Counted from the stretch's first letter, positions 15,948 to 25,996 are shown. The stretch is DNA of 64,000 bases from Novosphingobium sp. FKTRR1 (GCF_020404405.1 NZ_JAIZDA010000002.1:248001-312000), one strand, 5' to 3'. Made by a program: numbers and translations. The notes: a model not told the origin generated them from the sequence alone.

Positions 15948-16537
15948 GACAGGGGCACCTGATCGCTCAGGCGCGGCAGCATGTAGACTTTCGCGTAGAG
16001 CGTCGGAGCAGGCATGATGCTCGCCCCGAACAGCGGGGTGTAATTGTAGCGCGTTTCGCCAAGGATGAAGTAGGCACCCGCGCGCGGTGGGCTGGCGGCA
16101 GGGTCTGGAATCATCATCGCCGGGGCCAACCCTTTGGGCAAGGCCAGCACGGTGCCTTTGGCCAGGTCGTTGCCATTGCTGGCCTTGCTCCAGATCACTT
16201 TGGCATGGCTGGCGTCGATCACCTGTATCTCGCTGACGCGCGAGGCCGAACTTGCCGTCGCGAATGGCGCAAGGACATAAGCGCCGCTGGTCAGGATCTC
16301 GGCCAGATCGGTCGCGGTGACGGCGGGATAGCGCGTGGTCATGTCGGTGATCGCGCGGGCGGTGCGGGCGACCTTGCGATTGCAGGCCACCGCATCGTTC
16401 AGCACATATGTTCCAGCGTACATCGTCACCAGCAACATCGCGCAGAACGCCAACTCGATCATGGCGGTGCCCGACCGATCAACCAGCAATCGGGCCAGCA
16501 ATCGGGCAACCTGGCGTTGCAAAGCCCTTCGCGTCAT
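15944..16537 (-). CDS. TadE-like pseudopilin family protein
   Basis: A 197-residue protein with one N-terminal membrane helix in the TadE/TadG style: RSGTAMIELAFCAMLLVTMYAG, with the conserved Gly-x-Ala-x-x-Glu pattern around GTAMIE. The rest is predicted extracytoplasmic. TadE proteins are minor pseudopilins of the Tad pilus machinery. It overlaps both neighbours by 4 bases (16534-16537 and 15944-15947), so the three genes form one translationally coupled operon. Confidence 0.82.
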   Translation of the reverse strand: MTRRALQRQVARLLARLLVDRSGTAMIELAFCAMLLVTMYAGTYVLNDAVACNRKVARTARAITDMTTRYPAVTATDLAEILTSGAYVLAPFATASSASRVSEIQVIDASHAKVIWSKASNGNDLAKGTVLALPKGLAPAMMIPDPAASPPRAGAYFILGETRYNYTPLFGASIMPAPTLYAKVYMLPRLSDQVPLS

Positions 16538-17079
16538 GAATAGCCCTCGGTCTTGGCCACCGATGTCGCGACAAGCAGATGGTGCGATCCGGGCTGGTTG
16601 GCGATATCGAACCCGAACACCGAAATGACCGGCCAGTTGTACAACAAGCGCACGACCACGATCGAGCCTTGCGCACCCGGATCGTAGTTGAGCGTCGAGA
16701 TGACATTGTTGTTCTTGTCATAGACTAGCGTGGGCGCGGCCAGCGTGACCGCGCCGAAGTTGCTGACATGGGTGACATCGACGTACAGGTTGCCGCAGCC
16801 GAGCATCGTCGGCAACTGGGTGCAGGCATAGGCCTTGAACTGCTGCTGCGGGGTGGTCGTGAGATTGCCGTTGGCGTCCCTGATTCCGGTGAAACTGGTC
16901 TGCGCCTGACCGGTCAGGATATAGCGCCCGCAAGATTCGGCCGCCGTTTCAAGCCCCTGCTGCGCCAGATAGAGCAGAGCAATCTCGAGCGTCGCAATCA
17001 GCAGGCCCAGCACGACCGGCGCGGCCAGCGCAAATTCGATCGCGCTGGCGCCACAGGTTTCGCGCGCGAGTCGGCTCAT
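16534..17079 (-). CDS. TadE family pseudopilin
   Basis: A 181-residue protein when started at ATG 17079. The N-terminus reads CGASAIEFALAAPVVLGLLI, the TadE signature of a short positively charged tail, an A-x-x-E-F motif and a hydrophobic helix. The remainder is extracytoplasmic and has two cysteines in AYACTQLPTMLGCGN that could form a disulfide. The open frame extends to 17181, but that extension has no ribosome-binding site and unlikely sequence. It is first in the three-gene tad operon and its stop overlaps the next start. Confidence 0.85.
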   Translation of the reverse strand: MSRLARETCGASAIEFALAAPVVLGLLIATLEIALLYLAQQGLETAAESCGRYILTGQAQTSFTGIRDANGNLTTTPQQQFKAYACTQLPTMLGCGNLYVDVTHVSNFGAVTLAAPTLVYDKNNNVISTLNYDPGAQGSIVVVRLLYNWPVISVFGFDIANQPGSHHLLVATSVAKTEGYS

Positions 17080-17224
17080 CGTGCACAGCCTTTTTCGACT
17101 GCGCAGCCCTGTCACCCCGACTGGCAGACCACACCGCATAGCCGGGCCAGATTGCCCGAATAGGGCTAAGATCAGGCTCAATCTGGCTAGGGAACCATCC
17201 TGATTGGCAGGACGGCTGCCGGGT

Positions 17225-17875
17225 TCAATCGAACCCTTGCGCCTGATCGGGATGGTCGGCGCGCCAGCGGGCCCAGGCGGGGCGATCGACCGAGAACAGG
17301 TCGGTCAGCCGCGCATACCAGCCGCCGCCATGGACCCGGCCGACCAGATTCATCGCCGGGGTATCGACACGTAGCCGCACCGGGTCGAGCACCGCATCGT
17401 CGATGTGAAAGCGCAGCACTTCGCCCAGAATGATGCGCGTCGCGCCGATCTCGTGGACATGGGCAAGGCGGCATTCCATCGCCACCGGCGCACTTGCGAT
17501 GCGCGGCGGGGCGACCAGACTCGAGGGCAGCACCGGCAGATCGGCGCCGGCGATCTCGTCAAAGCCAGGCGGTGCGTCGATGGCGGTGAAGTTCATCGCC
17601 GCCACGTCGGCCTCGCGCACCAGATTGACCACGAACTCGCCGGTTCGTTCGATGTTGGCTGCGGTATCCTTGGGCGTGCCATCGGGGCGGCGCATGATGC
17701 CGATCGCCACTACCGGCGGATCGGCACCCATCATGTTGAAAAAGCTGAACGGAGCGGCGTTGTGCCGCCCCGTCGCATCCTGACTGGTGATCCACGCAAT
17801 CGGTCGGGGCACGATCACGGCGGCCATCAGCTTGTAGCGTTCGGCCGGGGCGAGTTGGGCAAAGTCGAATTCCAT
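17225..17875 (-). CDS. Flavin reductase-like FMN-binding protein
   Basis: A 216-residue protein of the split-barrel flavin reductase family. It has VIVPRPIAWITSQDATGRHNAAPFS near the N-terminus, the usual FMN-binding region, then GEFVVNLV and the later HVHEIGATRIILGEV. Members reduce FMN with NAD(P)H to supply a partner monooxygenase, or bind flavin as stand-alone reductases. ATG 17875 is preferred over the upstream frame start at 17911 because the family N-terminus begins there and AGGCTGA-like sequence precedes it. It follows the acyl-CoA synthetase gene on the same strand by 55 bases, so it may serve in the same catabolic pathway. Confidence 0.85.
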   Translation of the reverse strand: MEFDFAQLAPAERYKLMAAVIVPRPIAWITSQDATGRHNAAPFSFFNMMGADPPVVAIGIMRRPDGTPKDTAANIERTGEFVVNLVREADVAAMNFTAIDAPPGFDEIAGADLPVLPSSLVAPPRIASAPVAMECRLAHVHEIGATRIILGEVLRFHIDDAVLDPVRLRVDTPAMNLVGRVHGGGWYARLTDLFSVDRPAWARWRADHPDQAQGFD

Positions 17876-17930
17876 GACCGTCAGCCTGCCTCGTTCTGCA
17901 CCGCCCGACAAGCGCCCGTATGGCTGCCTT

Positions 17931-19532
17931 TCAGTTCACCTGCCGCTCGAACCCCTGCCAATAGGGTTCCCGCAGGCTGCGCCGCAGGATCTTGCCCGAG
18001 GGGTTGCGTGGCAGCGCGGCGATCACATCGACCGATTTGGGCACTTTGAAACCGGCCAGCCGTTCGCGCGTCCAGTCGATGATCGATTGCGGATCGATCG
18101 CATGGCCGGGCCGGGGCACGCAGATTGCCTTGACCGCTTCGCCCCATTTGGCATCGGGCACACCGATCACCGCGACTTCGAGCACATCGGGATGGCCATA
18201 AATCGCGCTTTCGATCTGCGCCGGATAGACGTTCTCGCCGCCCGAGATGATCATGTCCTTGATGCGGTCGTGCATGTAGAGATAGCCGTCGGCATCCAGA
18301 TAGCCCGCATCGCCGGTGGCGATCCAGCCGTCGGCACTCAGCGTGCGCTCGGTCGCCTCGGGCAGTTTCCAATAACCCAGCATGTTGTTGGATGATCGCG
18401 TCTGGATCTCGCCGATGGCGTCAGGACCAAGCGCCTGCCCGTCCTCGCCCACGATCCGCACTTCCACGCCGGGCAGCGGCTTGCCGGCCGAACGCATGCG
18501 CTGGTTGCCTTGGGCCGAATGGTCCTCGGGTGGCAGCATGCAGATCGTGCCGGTCGTCTCGGTCATGCCATAGGCCTGAATGAACTCGGCGCGGAACATC
18601 TCGACGCACTGGCGCAGCAGTTCGAGCGGGATCGGCGAGGCGCCATAGATGATGTACTTCACCCGGCCGAAATCGACGGTGACGCAGTCGGGATGGTTGA
18701 GCAGCATCTGCAACGCAGCCGGGACGATGAAGAACCGGGTCACGCCCTTTTGCTCGACCGCATCGAACACGGCACGCGGCTCGAATTCGGCAAGGATCAC
18801 CGCCGGCAACCCTGCGCCCAGCGCCATAACGCCCAGCCCGGTACCGCCGATGTGGGCGCAAGGCATCGCCACCAGAATCGCTTCGTCATCGGTCATCACC
18901 GAATAGGGCTGCTCCTGCCCGATCGCCTGCTTGCGCAAGCCGAACAAGTTCAGATTGGACAGCACTGCACCCTTGGGATTGCCGGTCGTGCCCGAAGTGT
19001 AAAGCTGAAGCACCGCCTCGTTTGGACCTGCGCCGACAACGTCTGCGGGGACTACCGCGCCAATCCATTCCCACGCCTGCGCCGCCGTAAAGCTGCGCAC
19101 CAGCGTTTGGATCGGCGCGAATGTCGGAGCGGCGGCATCGAACCCGTCGCCAAGGAACACCGCCTTGACCTCGGCATTCTCGGCGATCCACGCGGCCTCT
19201 GCCGGAGCCAGACGCCAGCCGATCGGCACCATCACCACGCCCGCCCGCGCGGCCGCAAAAAACAGCGCGAAGTACAAGGTGCTGTTCTTGCCGAACCACG
19301 CGATGCGATCGCCCTTGCCGATGCCGATCCCGGCCAGCCCGGCGATGATCGCCGCGGTTGTGGTTTCAAGTTCACCGAACGTCAGCCGCGCATCGGGTCC
19401 ATCGAGCGCCATCCGGTTGGGCCGATCGTCAGCCCAGAAACGGATAAAGCCGTCAAAAGTGAACAAGTGTGCCGTACGCTCTGCGGTGGTCAGCGGTACG
19501 GTCGGTATCGGCGCCAGCGTTGTATCGGTCAT
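17931..19532 (-). CDS. Long-chain/aromatic acyl-CoA synthetase (AMP-forming)
   Basis: A 533-residue ANL-superfamily ligase that activates a carboxylic acid with ATP and CoA. Motifs are in order: the AMP-binding P-loop LYTSGTTGNPKG near residue 175, YGMTETTG, TGDAGYLDADGYLYMHDRIKD in the hinge, and NPSGKILRR with the catalytic Lys near residue 515. Length is typical. GGGAGAG lies about 9 bases before ATG 19532. Flavin reductase follows in the same orientation and an acyl-CoA dehydrogenase is divergent, so the group probably degrades a fatty or aromatic acid. The exact acid cannot be read from sequence. Confidence 0.92.
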   Translation of the reverse strand: MTDTTLAPIPTVPLTTAERTAHLFTFDGFIRFWADDRPNRMALDGPDARLTFGELETTTAAIIAGLAGIGIGKGDRIAWFGKNSTLYFALFFAAARAGVVMVPIGWRLAPAEAAWIAENAEVKAVFLGDGFDAAAPTFAPIQTLVRSFTAAQAWEWIGAVVPADVVGAGPNEAVLQLYTSGTTGNPKGAVLSNLNLFGLRKQAIGQEQPYSVMTDDEAILVAMPCAHIGGTGLGVMALGAGLPAVILAEFEPRAVFDAVEQKGVTRFFIVPAALQMLLNHPDCVTVDFGRVKYIIYGASPIPLELLRQCVEMFRAEFIQAYGMTETTGTICMLPPEDHSAQGNQRMRSAGKPLPGVEVRIVGEDGQALGPDAIGEIQTRSSNNMLGYWKLPEATERTLSADGWIATGDAGYLDADGYLYMHDRIKDMIISGGENVYPAQIESAIYGHPDVLEVAVIGVPDAKWGEAVKAICVPRPGHAIDPQSIIDWTRERLAGFKVPKSVDVIAALPRNPSGKILRRSLREPYWQGFERQVN

Positions 19533-19767
19533 CGCGTGAATCTCTCCCGAAAATCCATCTAACTTTTGCGGCGCGAGCCCATTGTCGGACCTTGCGCCTT
19601 TTTCCGTACGATGCGCCCCGCTCGACGCCTTTGTCCAGCCTGAGGCATGTTGCTGCCTCGCCTTGCCCGCACTGACAGAGGGACTTGCGGAGCTTTCGTC
19701 AAGAGGTTAACACAACTGATAACTAAACCGCAAGGCCGCGCGCCTGCTGACAGGGGATGCTGGCAAA

Positions 19768-20997
19768 ATGGATCTCGAATGGACCGCGCAAGACCTCTCC
19801 TTTGCCGATGAAGCGCGTCGTTTTTTCGCCGAAGCGCTGACGCCTGAACTGGCCGAGGCCGGACGCTTGATGACCAGCGTCTATGCCGACCATGATCTGG
19901 GCATGGCCTGGCAGGAAAAGCTGCATGCCAAGGGCTGGGCCGCGCCGGGCTGGCAGGTGGAGCACGGCGGGCAGGACTGGAGCGATGCGCAGCACTATCT
20001 GTTCGAGCGCGAACGGATCATCGCGGGCGCGCCGCCGGTTTCTCCGATGGGCATCCACATGGTCGCCCATGTGATCCAGGCCTTCGGTACGCCGGCGCAA
20101 AAGGCGTTTTTCCTGCCCGGCATCCTGTCCGGCGAGGTGTTCTTCTGTCAGGGCTACAGCGAACCGCAATCGGGCTCGGACCTCGCCTCGCTCCAGATGC
20201 GCGCCGAATCCGATGGCGACGCATTTGTGCTCAACGGCTCGAAGATCTGGACCACCCATGCCCAGCAGGCGAACTGGATGTTCTGCCTTGTGCGCACCAC
20301 GCGGGGGTTGAAGCCGCAGCAGGGCATCACCTTCCTGCTGGTCGACATGACCGCGCCGGGCATCGTCGTGCGGCCGCTGGTGATGACCTCGGGCGAGACG
20401 GTGCAGAACCAGATCTTCTTCACCGACGTGCGCGTGCCCAAGGCCAATGTCATCGGGCAGGTCGATGATGGCTGGACTGTGGCCAAGTACCTGCTCGATT
20501 TCGAGCGTGGCGGACGCGGCTATGCACCGGGGCTGAAGGTACGCGCCGAGCAGTTGCGCGAACATGCCCGTCAGGTCGAAACGCCCACCGGCACGCTGCT
20601 CGACGATCCTGTCTTTGCCGCAAGGCTTGGCCGCGCGATGATCCGCATCGACGTGCTCGAAGTGCTCGAGTTCAAGCTGGTCAGCAGCGCCAATGCCGAT
20701 GGCTCGGTGGGTGCGCTGTCCTCGATGATGAAAGTGCTGGGAACCGAACTGGCGCAGGAGATGACCGAGCTGGCCTACCGCGCGGCGGGGACCACGGGCA
20801 CGATCTACCAGCCCCATGCCGCGCGACCGGGCGGCGCAGTGCCCGATCACCTGCCCCCGGCCGACGGCAGCTACGTGGGTGAGGCGTGGGAAGCGGTCGC
20901 GCCCTTGCGCTATTTCAACGAGCGCGCGGGATCGATCTATGCCGGATCGAACGAGATCCAGCGCAACATTTTGGCCAAGCGGGTGCTTGGGCTCTGA
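19768..20997 (+). CDS. Acyl-CoA dehydrogenase
   Basis: A 409-residue acyl-CoA dehydrogenase of the long FadE type. QGYSEPQSGSDLASL is the flavin/substrate motif and NGSKIWTTHAQQANWM the middle domain. The C-terminus reads GSIYAGSNEIQRNILAKR. In the last motif the classical catalytic Glu (YEGT) is Ala. Related steroid/long-chain enzymes place the base in an earlier helix, and the Glu in LLDFERGGRG is a candidate. The enzyme likely oxidises an acyl-CoA made by the divergent synthetase at 17931-19532. A LuxR regulator lies convergently 15 bases downstream. A heteromeric partner such as the 3048-4124 protein is conceivable but unproven. Confidence 0.9.
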   Translation: MDLEWTAQDLSFADEARRFFAEALTPELAEAGRLMTSVYADHDLGMAWQEKLHAKGWAAPGWQVEHGGQDWSDAQHYLFERERIIAGAPPVSPMGIHMVAHVIQAFGTPAQKAFFLPGILSGEVFFCQGYSEPQSGSDLASLQMRAESDGDAFVLNGSKIWTTHAQQANWMFCLVRTTRGLKPQQGITFLLVDMTAPGIVVRPLVMTSGETVQNQIFFTDVRVPKANVIGQVDDGWTVAKYLLDFERGGRGYAPGLKVRAEQLREHARQVETPTGTLLDDPVFAARLGRAMIRIDVLEVLEFKLVSSANADGSVGALSSMMKVLGTELAQEMTELAYRAAGTTGTIYQPHAARPGGAVPDHLPPADGSYVGEAWEAVAPLRYFNERAGSIYAGSNEIQRNILAKRVLGL

Positions 20998-21012
20998 TTT
21001 GCACCATTCGGC

Positions 21013-22125
21013 TCACGCCAGCGGGGTAAGCCCGGCCAATACCAGCCGGACCAGATCGGCCTGCCCGCTGGTGGCGGTCTTGGCATAGATCCGCTTGGAA
21101 TAGTTGCGCGCCGTTTCGCTGGTCAGGCCGAGTGCTTCGCCCGCCTCGATGATACCCTGCCCCGCGCTGATGGCCTGCGCCAGCGCCGCCTCGCGCGGGG
21201 ACAGCCCGTGTTCCGCAGCCAGCACGGCTGCGCCCGCCGCCGCGCTTTCGCGGCGTTGCAGCCGCAGCGTGCCGATGACCGCCGGGGTCGCAGCCGGTTC
21301 GGACAAGTCCAGATCGGCCTTGCGCAGCAACAGATCGCGGCCGGTTCGTTCATCCAGCCGCAACAGGCGGATCGCTCCCGGCTCGGCCTCGGCCAATTCG
21401 GCACAGGCGGCATCAAGCGCCCGCGTCGTTTCGGGCAGCAGTTGCAGCCGTCGACCTGGGCGCGGGCCGGGCTCGGGGGTGAAGGCCAAGATCAATTCGG
21501 CGACCGGATCGGCCGCCATGACGCGTCCCAAACCATCAAATGCCAGTTGCCCGATGCCCAGCCGCGCCAGCGCACGCTGCGCCATCGTGGCCTGAAGCCG
21601 CTGATCGATCAGCGCAACCAGCGTGCGAAGCGCCGCTGCCAGATGCGGTGCGATGCCCGCCAGCGTGGCGACCGCGGCTGCGCTGAAATCCTCGCGCTCG
21701 CGCACCAGCAACAGCCATGCGTCCGCTACCCCGCCCGCACTCACCCGCAGCCAGCGGCCGTAGCGGATGCCCATCTCGTCAAGCGCGGCGCGCTGGTGCG
21801 CCAGTTGCGCGGGCCTGTCGTAATCGAGCATTTCGTCGAGCGCATAGACCCGTTCGGGCCGCAAGGCGCCGTAAGGATGCAGGCGCAGCGCGTCGAGCCG
21901 CCGGAAGTCGAGCGGCGGTTCATGCGCCGCGCGCGGCGCCGCTACGTGGATCACCGACGGCTGTTGCGCCGGTCCGGCATTGGCCAGCGTCAGAATCATG
22001 AAGGCGCGCCGGGCATAAGTCCGCGCCACCAGATTGCGCATGAACGCCCCGAACGGCGGGCTTTCGTGAATGCCTTCCACCAGCGGCAGGAAAAGCTCGC
22101 GTTGGTCGGCCGATAGAATTGCCAT
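21013..22125 (-). CDS. LuxR family transcriptional regulator
   Basis: A 370-residue protein. The C-terminal ~65 residues form a LuxR/GerE helix-turn-helix: [17 protein letters not shown], then [24 protein letters not shown]. The N-terminal ~290 residues are a sensor region without a recognised receiver or autoinducer-binding motif. ATG 22125 is preferred over the in-frame ATG 22140 because GGGAGCAAGG lies just upstream. The gene is divergent from cysD and convergent with the acyl-CoA dehydrogenase. It could regulate either; similar stand-alone LuxR proteins are common in sphingomonads. Confidence 0.85.
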   Translation of the reverse strand: MAILSADQRELFLPLVEGIHESPPFGAFMRNLVARTYARRAFMILTLANAGPAQQPSVIHVAAPRAAHEPPLDFRRLDALRLHPYGALRPERVYALDEMLDYDRPAQLAHQRAALDEMGIRYGRWLRVSAGGVADAWLLLVREREDFSAAAVATLAGIAPHLAAALRTLVALIDQRLQATMAQRALARLGIGQLAFDGLGRVMAADPVAELILAFTPEPGPRPGRRLQLLPETTRALDAACAELAEAEPGAIRLLRLDERTGRDLLLRKADLDLSEPAATPAVIGTLRLQRRESAAAGAAVLAAEHGLSPREAALAQAISAGQGIIEAGEALGLTSETARNYSKRIYAKTATSGQADLVRLVLAGLTPLA

Positions 22126-22133
22126 AAGCCTTG

Positions 22134-22147
22134 CTCCCATATGGGAG
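22134..22147. promoter_or_regulatory. Perfect 14-base palindrome between luxR-type gene and cysD
   Basis: CTCCCATATGGGAG is a perfect palindrome in the 81-base gap between the divergent starts at 22125 and 22207. It could be an operator for the LuxR-type protein. Its GGGAG half also serves as the likely ribosome-binding sequence of the regulator gene, so symmetry alone does not prove protein binding. Confidence 0.4.
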
Positions 22148-22206
22148 ATTTCACGTCAAGCGTGGGTCGCAATGGTCCGCTCAGCCGACAGGAAAGAGCG
22201 CTACCG

Positions 22207-23127
22207 ATGTCCGACGCCGTAAATCGATCCACCCTGACCCATCTGCAACGGCTTGAGGCCGAGGCAATCCACATCATGCGCGAAGTGGTGGCCGAGGCGA
22301 ACAACCCGGTCATGCTCTATTCGGTGGGCAAGGACAGCGCGGTCATGCTGCATCTGGCAAGGCTGGCGTTCTATCCCAGCCCGCCGCCGTTCCCGCTGTT
22401 GCACGTCGATACCACGTGGAAGTTCCGCGAGATGTACAAGCTGCGCAACCGCATGGCGACCGAAAGCGGCATGGAACTGCTCGTCTATCAGAACCCCGAG
22501 GCGGCAGCGCGTGGGATCAACCCGTTCGACCACGGCGCGCTGCATACCGACATGTGGAAGACCGAGGGGCTCAAGCAGGCGCTCGACAAGTGGGACTTTG
22601 ACGCGGCCTTCGGCGGTGCCCGCCGCGACGAGGAAAAGAGCCGCGCCAAGGAGCGCATCTTCAGCTTCCGCACCGCCAGCCACGGCTGGGATCCCAAGAA
22701 CCAGCGCCCCGAGTTGTGGAACCTGTACAACGCCCGCAAGGCAAAGGGCGAGAGCATCCGCGTGTTCCCGATCAGCAATTGGACCGAGCTGGACATCTGG
22801 CAATACATCCATCTCAACGCCATTCCGATCGTGCCGCTCTATTTTGCCGACGAGCGCCCGACGGTGGAGCGCGACGGCATGTTGTTGATGGTCGACGATG
22901 ACCGCTTCCCGCTGTTGCCGGGAGAGGAACCGGTAATGCGCTCGATCCGCTTTCGCACGCTGGGCTGCTATCCGCTGACCGGTGCGGTCGAAAGCACGGC
23001 CAGAACCTTGCCCGAGGTCATTCAGGAAACGTTGCTGACGACCACGAGCGAACGTCAGGGCCGCGCCATCGACAAGGATTCGGGCGGCGCCGGGATGGAA
23101 ATCAAGAAGCAGCAGGGGTATTTCTGA
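22207..23127 (+). CDS. cysD: Sulfate adenylyltransferase subunit 2
   Basis: A 306-residue protein close to the usual ~302 of CysD. It has the PP-loop motif [18 protein letters not shown] near residue 45 and the family blocks [26 protein letters not shown] and [12 protein letters not shown]. It adenylates sulfate to APS with the GTPase CysN, the first step of assimilatory sulfate reduction. ATG 22207 is used, with AGGAAAGAG upstream; the open frame from 22141 adds non-family sequence. The stop overlaps the cysNC start by one base (TGATG), coupling the two subunits. Confidence 0.97.
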   Translation: MSDAVNRSTLTHLQRLEAEAIHIMREVVAEANNPVMLYSVGKDSAVMLHLARLAFYPSPPPFPLLHVDTTWKFREMYKLRNRMATESGMELLVYQNPEAAARGINPFDHGALHTDMWKTEGLKQALDKWDFDAAFGGARRDEEKSRAKERIFSFRTASHGWDPKNQRPELWNLYNARKAKGESIRVFPISNWTELDIWQYIHLNAIPIVPLYFADERPTVERDGMLLMVDDDRFPLLPGEEPVMRSIRFRTLGCYPLTGAVESTARTLPEVIQETLLTTTSERQGRAIDKDSGGAGMEIKKQQGYF

Positions 23128-25064
23128 TGACTGACCTGATCGCCAAGGCAGACCCCGTCTATGTCACCGATGCACTCATCGCCGATGACATCGATGCCTA
23201 TCTCGACAGCCACCAGCACAAGACGATGCTGCGTTTCATCACCTGCGGATCGGTGGACGATGGCAAGTCTACGCTGATCGGACGGTTGCTGTACGATTCG
23301 AAGATGATCTTCGAGGACCAGTTGGCCGCGCTCGAAAGCGACAGCCGCAGGGTTGGCACGCAAGGTCAGGAGATCGATTTCGCGCTGCTGGTCGATGGCC
23401 TTGCCGCAGAACGCGAACAGGGCATCACCATCGATGTCGCCTATCGCTTTTTCAACACCGAAAAGCGCAAGTTCATCGTCGCCGATTGCCCCGGTCACGA
23501 ACAATATACCCGCAACATGATCACAGGGGCGTCCACCGCCGATCTTGCGGTGATTCTTGTCGATGCGCGCAAGGGTGTGTTGGTGCAGACGCGCCGCCAC
23601 TCCTACCTCACCCACCTGATCGGTATCCGCAACATCGTGCTGGCGGTGAACAAGATGGATCTGGTCGGCTACGATCAGGGCGCTTACGAGGCGATCGTGC
23701 GGGACTATACCGAATTTGCGCGCAGCATCGGGATCGAGCGCTTCACTGCATTGCCGATTTCAGGGTTCAAGGGTGACAACATCACCACGCGCTCGGCCAA
23801 TACGGCGTGGTACCGTGGACCCACCTTGATCGAGCATCTCGAAACCGTCGAAGTCAACACCGCGCGTGACATCGACAAGCCGTTCCGCCTGCCGGTGCAG
23901 TGGGTCAACCGCCCCAATCTCGATTTCCGGGGCTTTTCCGGGCTGATCGCTGCCGGCACGGTCAAGCCGGGAGATGCGGTGCGTGTCTTGCCATCGGGCA
24001 AGACCAGTACGGTTTCGCGCATCGTCACGATGGACGGTGATCTTGAAGGCGCTGTTGCGGGCCAGTCGGTCACGGTCTGCCTTGCAGACGAGATCGACTG
24101 TTCGCGCGGCGACGTGATCGCCTCGGCCGACGCCCCGCCGCAGGCTGCCAACCAGTTCGAATCGACGCTGGTGTGGCTCAGCGACGAGGCGCTGATTCCG
24201 GGTCGCGCCTACTGGCTGAAGCTTGCTACCCAGACCGTTTCGGCCACGGTGCAAAGCCCGAAGTACGCGGTCAACGTCAACACACTCGAACATGTGGCGG
24301 TCAAGACGCTCGATCTCAACGCCATCGGCGTGGTCGAGCTCACCACCGACAAGCGGTTGGTATTCGAACCCTATGTCGATGATCGCACGCTCGGCGGGTA
24401 CATCCTGATCGACAAGATTACCAATGCGACGGTTGCTGCCGGCATGCTGCACTTCAGCTTGCGCCGCGCCCAGAACGTGCACTGGCAGGCGCTCGATGTC
24501 AGCCGCGATGCACACGCGGCGCTCAAGGGCCAGAAGGCGTCGGTGCTCTGGTTCACGGGCCTCTCGGGATCGGGCAAATCAACGATCGCCAATCTGGTCG
24601 AGAAGAAGTTGCACGCGATGGGCAAGCACACCTTCCTGCTCGATGGCGACAATGTCCGCCACGGCCTCAACAAGGATCTGGGCTTTACCGAGGCAGACCG
24701 CATCGAAAACATCCGCCGGGTCGGCGAAGTTGCAAGGTTGATGACCGATGCGGGCCTGATCGTCCTGACCGCGTTCATCAGCCCCTTCCGCGCCGAGCGC
24801 GAAATGGTTCGGAAGCTGCTGCCGGAGGGCGAGTTTGTCGAAGTGTTCATCGACACCCCGCTCGAGGAGGCCGAGCGCCGCGACGTGAAGGGCCTGTACA
24901 AGAAGGCGCGCGCGGGCCAATTGCGCAATTTCACCGGGATCGACAGCCCCTACGAAGCGCCGCTTTCGCCCGAGATCAGGGTCGACACCACACGTGAAAG
25001 CCCCGAGGATGCCGCAGAACGCATCGTCGACCGCATCCTCGGCCATTGGATGCCGACCATTTGA
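23127..25064 (+). CDS. cysNC: Bifunctional sulfate adenylyltransferase subunit 1 / adenylylsulfate kinase
   Basis: A 645-residue fusion. Residues ~30-450 are the CysN GTPase: [15 protein letters not shown] (G1), [12 protein letters not shown] (G3) and NKMDLV (G4). They drive APS synthesis with CysD. Residues ~470-640 are APS kinase CysC with P-loop GLSGSGKST near 478-486, then [15 protein letters not shown]. It phosphorylates APS to PAPS. The fused form is common in alphaproteobacteria. The next gene, a PAP phosphatase, removes the by-product of PAPS use. Confidence 0.97.
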   Translation: MTDLIAKADPVYVTDALIADDIDAYLDSHQHKTMLRFITCGSVDDGKSTLIGRLLYDSKMIFEDQLAALESDSRRVGTQGQEIDFALLVDGLAAEREQGITIDVAYRFFNTEKRKFIVADCPGHEQYTRNMITGASTADLAVILVDARKGVLVQTRRHSYLTHLIGIRNIVLAVNKMDLVGYDQGAYEAIVRDYTEFARSIGIERFTALPISGFKGDNITTRSANTAWYRGPTLIEHLETVEVNTARDIDKPFRLPVQWVNRPNLDFRGFSGLIAAGTVKPGDAVRVLPSGKTSTVSRIVTMDGDLEGAVAGQSVTVCLADEIDCSRGDVIASADAPPQAANQFESTLVWLSDEALIPGRAYWLKLATQTVSATVQSPKYAVNVNTLEHVAVKTLDLNAIGVVELTTDKRLVFEPYVDDRTLGGYILIDKITNATVAAGMLHFSLRRAQNVHWQALDVSRDAHAALKGQKASVLWFTGLSGSGKSTIANLVEKKLHAMGKHTFLLDGDNVRHGLNKDLGFTEADRIENIRRVGEVARLMTDAGLIVLTAFISPFRAEREMVRKLLPEGEFVEVFIDTPLEEAERRDVKGLYKKARAGQLRNFTGIDSPYEAPLSPEIRVDTTRESPEDAAERIVDRILGHWMPTI

Positions 25065-25078
25065 GAATGGACTGTACG

Positions 25079-25834
25079 ATGACTGCCAGAACCGACGCCG
25101 AGCTAGCTGCCCATCTGGCACAAGTTGCCGGACAGCTGCTTCGCACCGTGCGCCAAAGCGATGTGCTCAGCCTCAAGGCATTGGGCAAGGCCGGTGATGC
25201 CACCGCCAATGCGTTTCTTTGCCATGCGCTGCGCGAACAGCGCCCGGACGACGCGCTGCTCTCTGAAGAGGAGAAGGACAATCTGGCGCGCCTTAGCTTC
25301 AGCCGGACGTGGATCGTCGACCCGGTCGATGGCACGCGCGAATATGGCGAAGCGCGATCCGATTGGGCCGTCCACGTCGGCCTTGCGATAGACGGCGCGC
25401 CGGCGATCGGGGCAGTCGCTCTGCCCGATGCCAACGACGGTGACGGTCTGGTACTGCGCAGCGACGCGCCGATCGCGGTGCCGCCCGCGCCCGCACAACT
25501 GCGGATGGTGGTCAGTCGCACCCGCCCGGCACCCGAAGCGGTGGCGGTCGCGCAAGCGCTTGACGCCGAACTGGTGCCAATGGGCAGTGCTGGCGCCAAG
25601 ACAATGGCGGTCATCCTGGGGCAAGCCGACATCTACCTGCACACCGGCGGCCAGTATGAATGGGACAGCTGCGCTCCAGCGGCGGTTGCCTTGGCGCATG
25701 GCCTTCACGCCAGCCGGGTCGATGGCTCACCACTGGTTTACAATCAGGCCGACACTTACCTTCCGGACCTGCTCGTGTGCCGCCAGGAACACGCCGCGCT
25801 CGTTCTAGAAACCATGGCGGCACTGGCAGACTGA
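25079..25834 (+). CDS. cysQ: 3'(2'),5'-bisphosphate nucleotidase
   Basis: A 251-residue inositol-monophosphatase-superfamily enzyme. The lithium-sensitive phosphatase motifs are all present: the metal-binding EEEK, IVDPVDGTREYGEARSDWAVHVGL (the DPxDGT motif), and QYEWDSCAPAAV (the WDxxA motif). CysQ hydrolyses 3'-phosphoadenosine 5'-phosphate and fits directly after cysD-cysNC. ATG 25079 is chosen, with GGA 7 bases upstream; ATG 25067, only 2 bases after the cysNC stop, is also possible. Confidence 0.92.
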   Translation: MTARTDAELAAHLAQVAGQLLRTVRQSDVLSLKALGKAGDATANAFLCHALREQRPDDALLSEEEKDNLARLSFSRTWIVDPVDGTREYGEARSDWAVHVGLAIDGAPAIGAVALPDANDGDGLVLRSDAPIAVPPAPAQLRMVVSRTRPAPEAVAVAQALDAELVPMGSAGAKTMAVILGQADIYLHTGGQYEWDSCAPAAVALAHGLHASRVDGSPLVYNQADTYLPDLLVCRQEHAALVLETMAALAD

Positions 25835-25963
25835 CTGCAGCCGCCGCGAAGCTCGCCTGAGTACCGGCTTGTGGCGTTTGATTGTCTCGCTGCGCCCTCG
25901 CACGGGGGCCTGACGGAAGCCGCAATGTGTCCGCCAAGGGTGGCTGCGCAAACCGAAAGCCCC

Positions 25964-25996
25964 AAAAAAGAAAGGGCCAGCGTTACCGCCAGCCCT
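25964..25996 (-). terminator. Rho-independent terminator-like hairpin, minus strand
   Basis: On the minus strand, AGGGCTGGCG and CGCTGGCCCT pair over 10 positions with two G-U wobbles and a GTAA loop, followed by TTTCTTTTTT. It cannot serve cysQ, which is on the other strand. For the exbD transcript a better terminator lies nearer, at 26248-26281. It therefore may end a small RNA. Confidence 0.6.
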
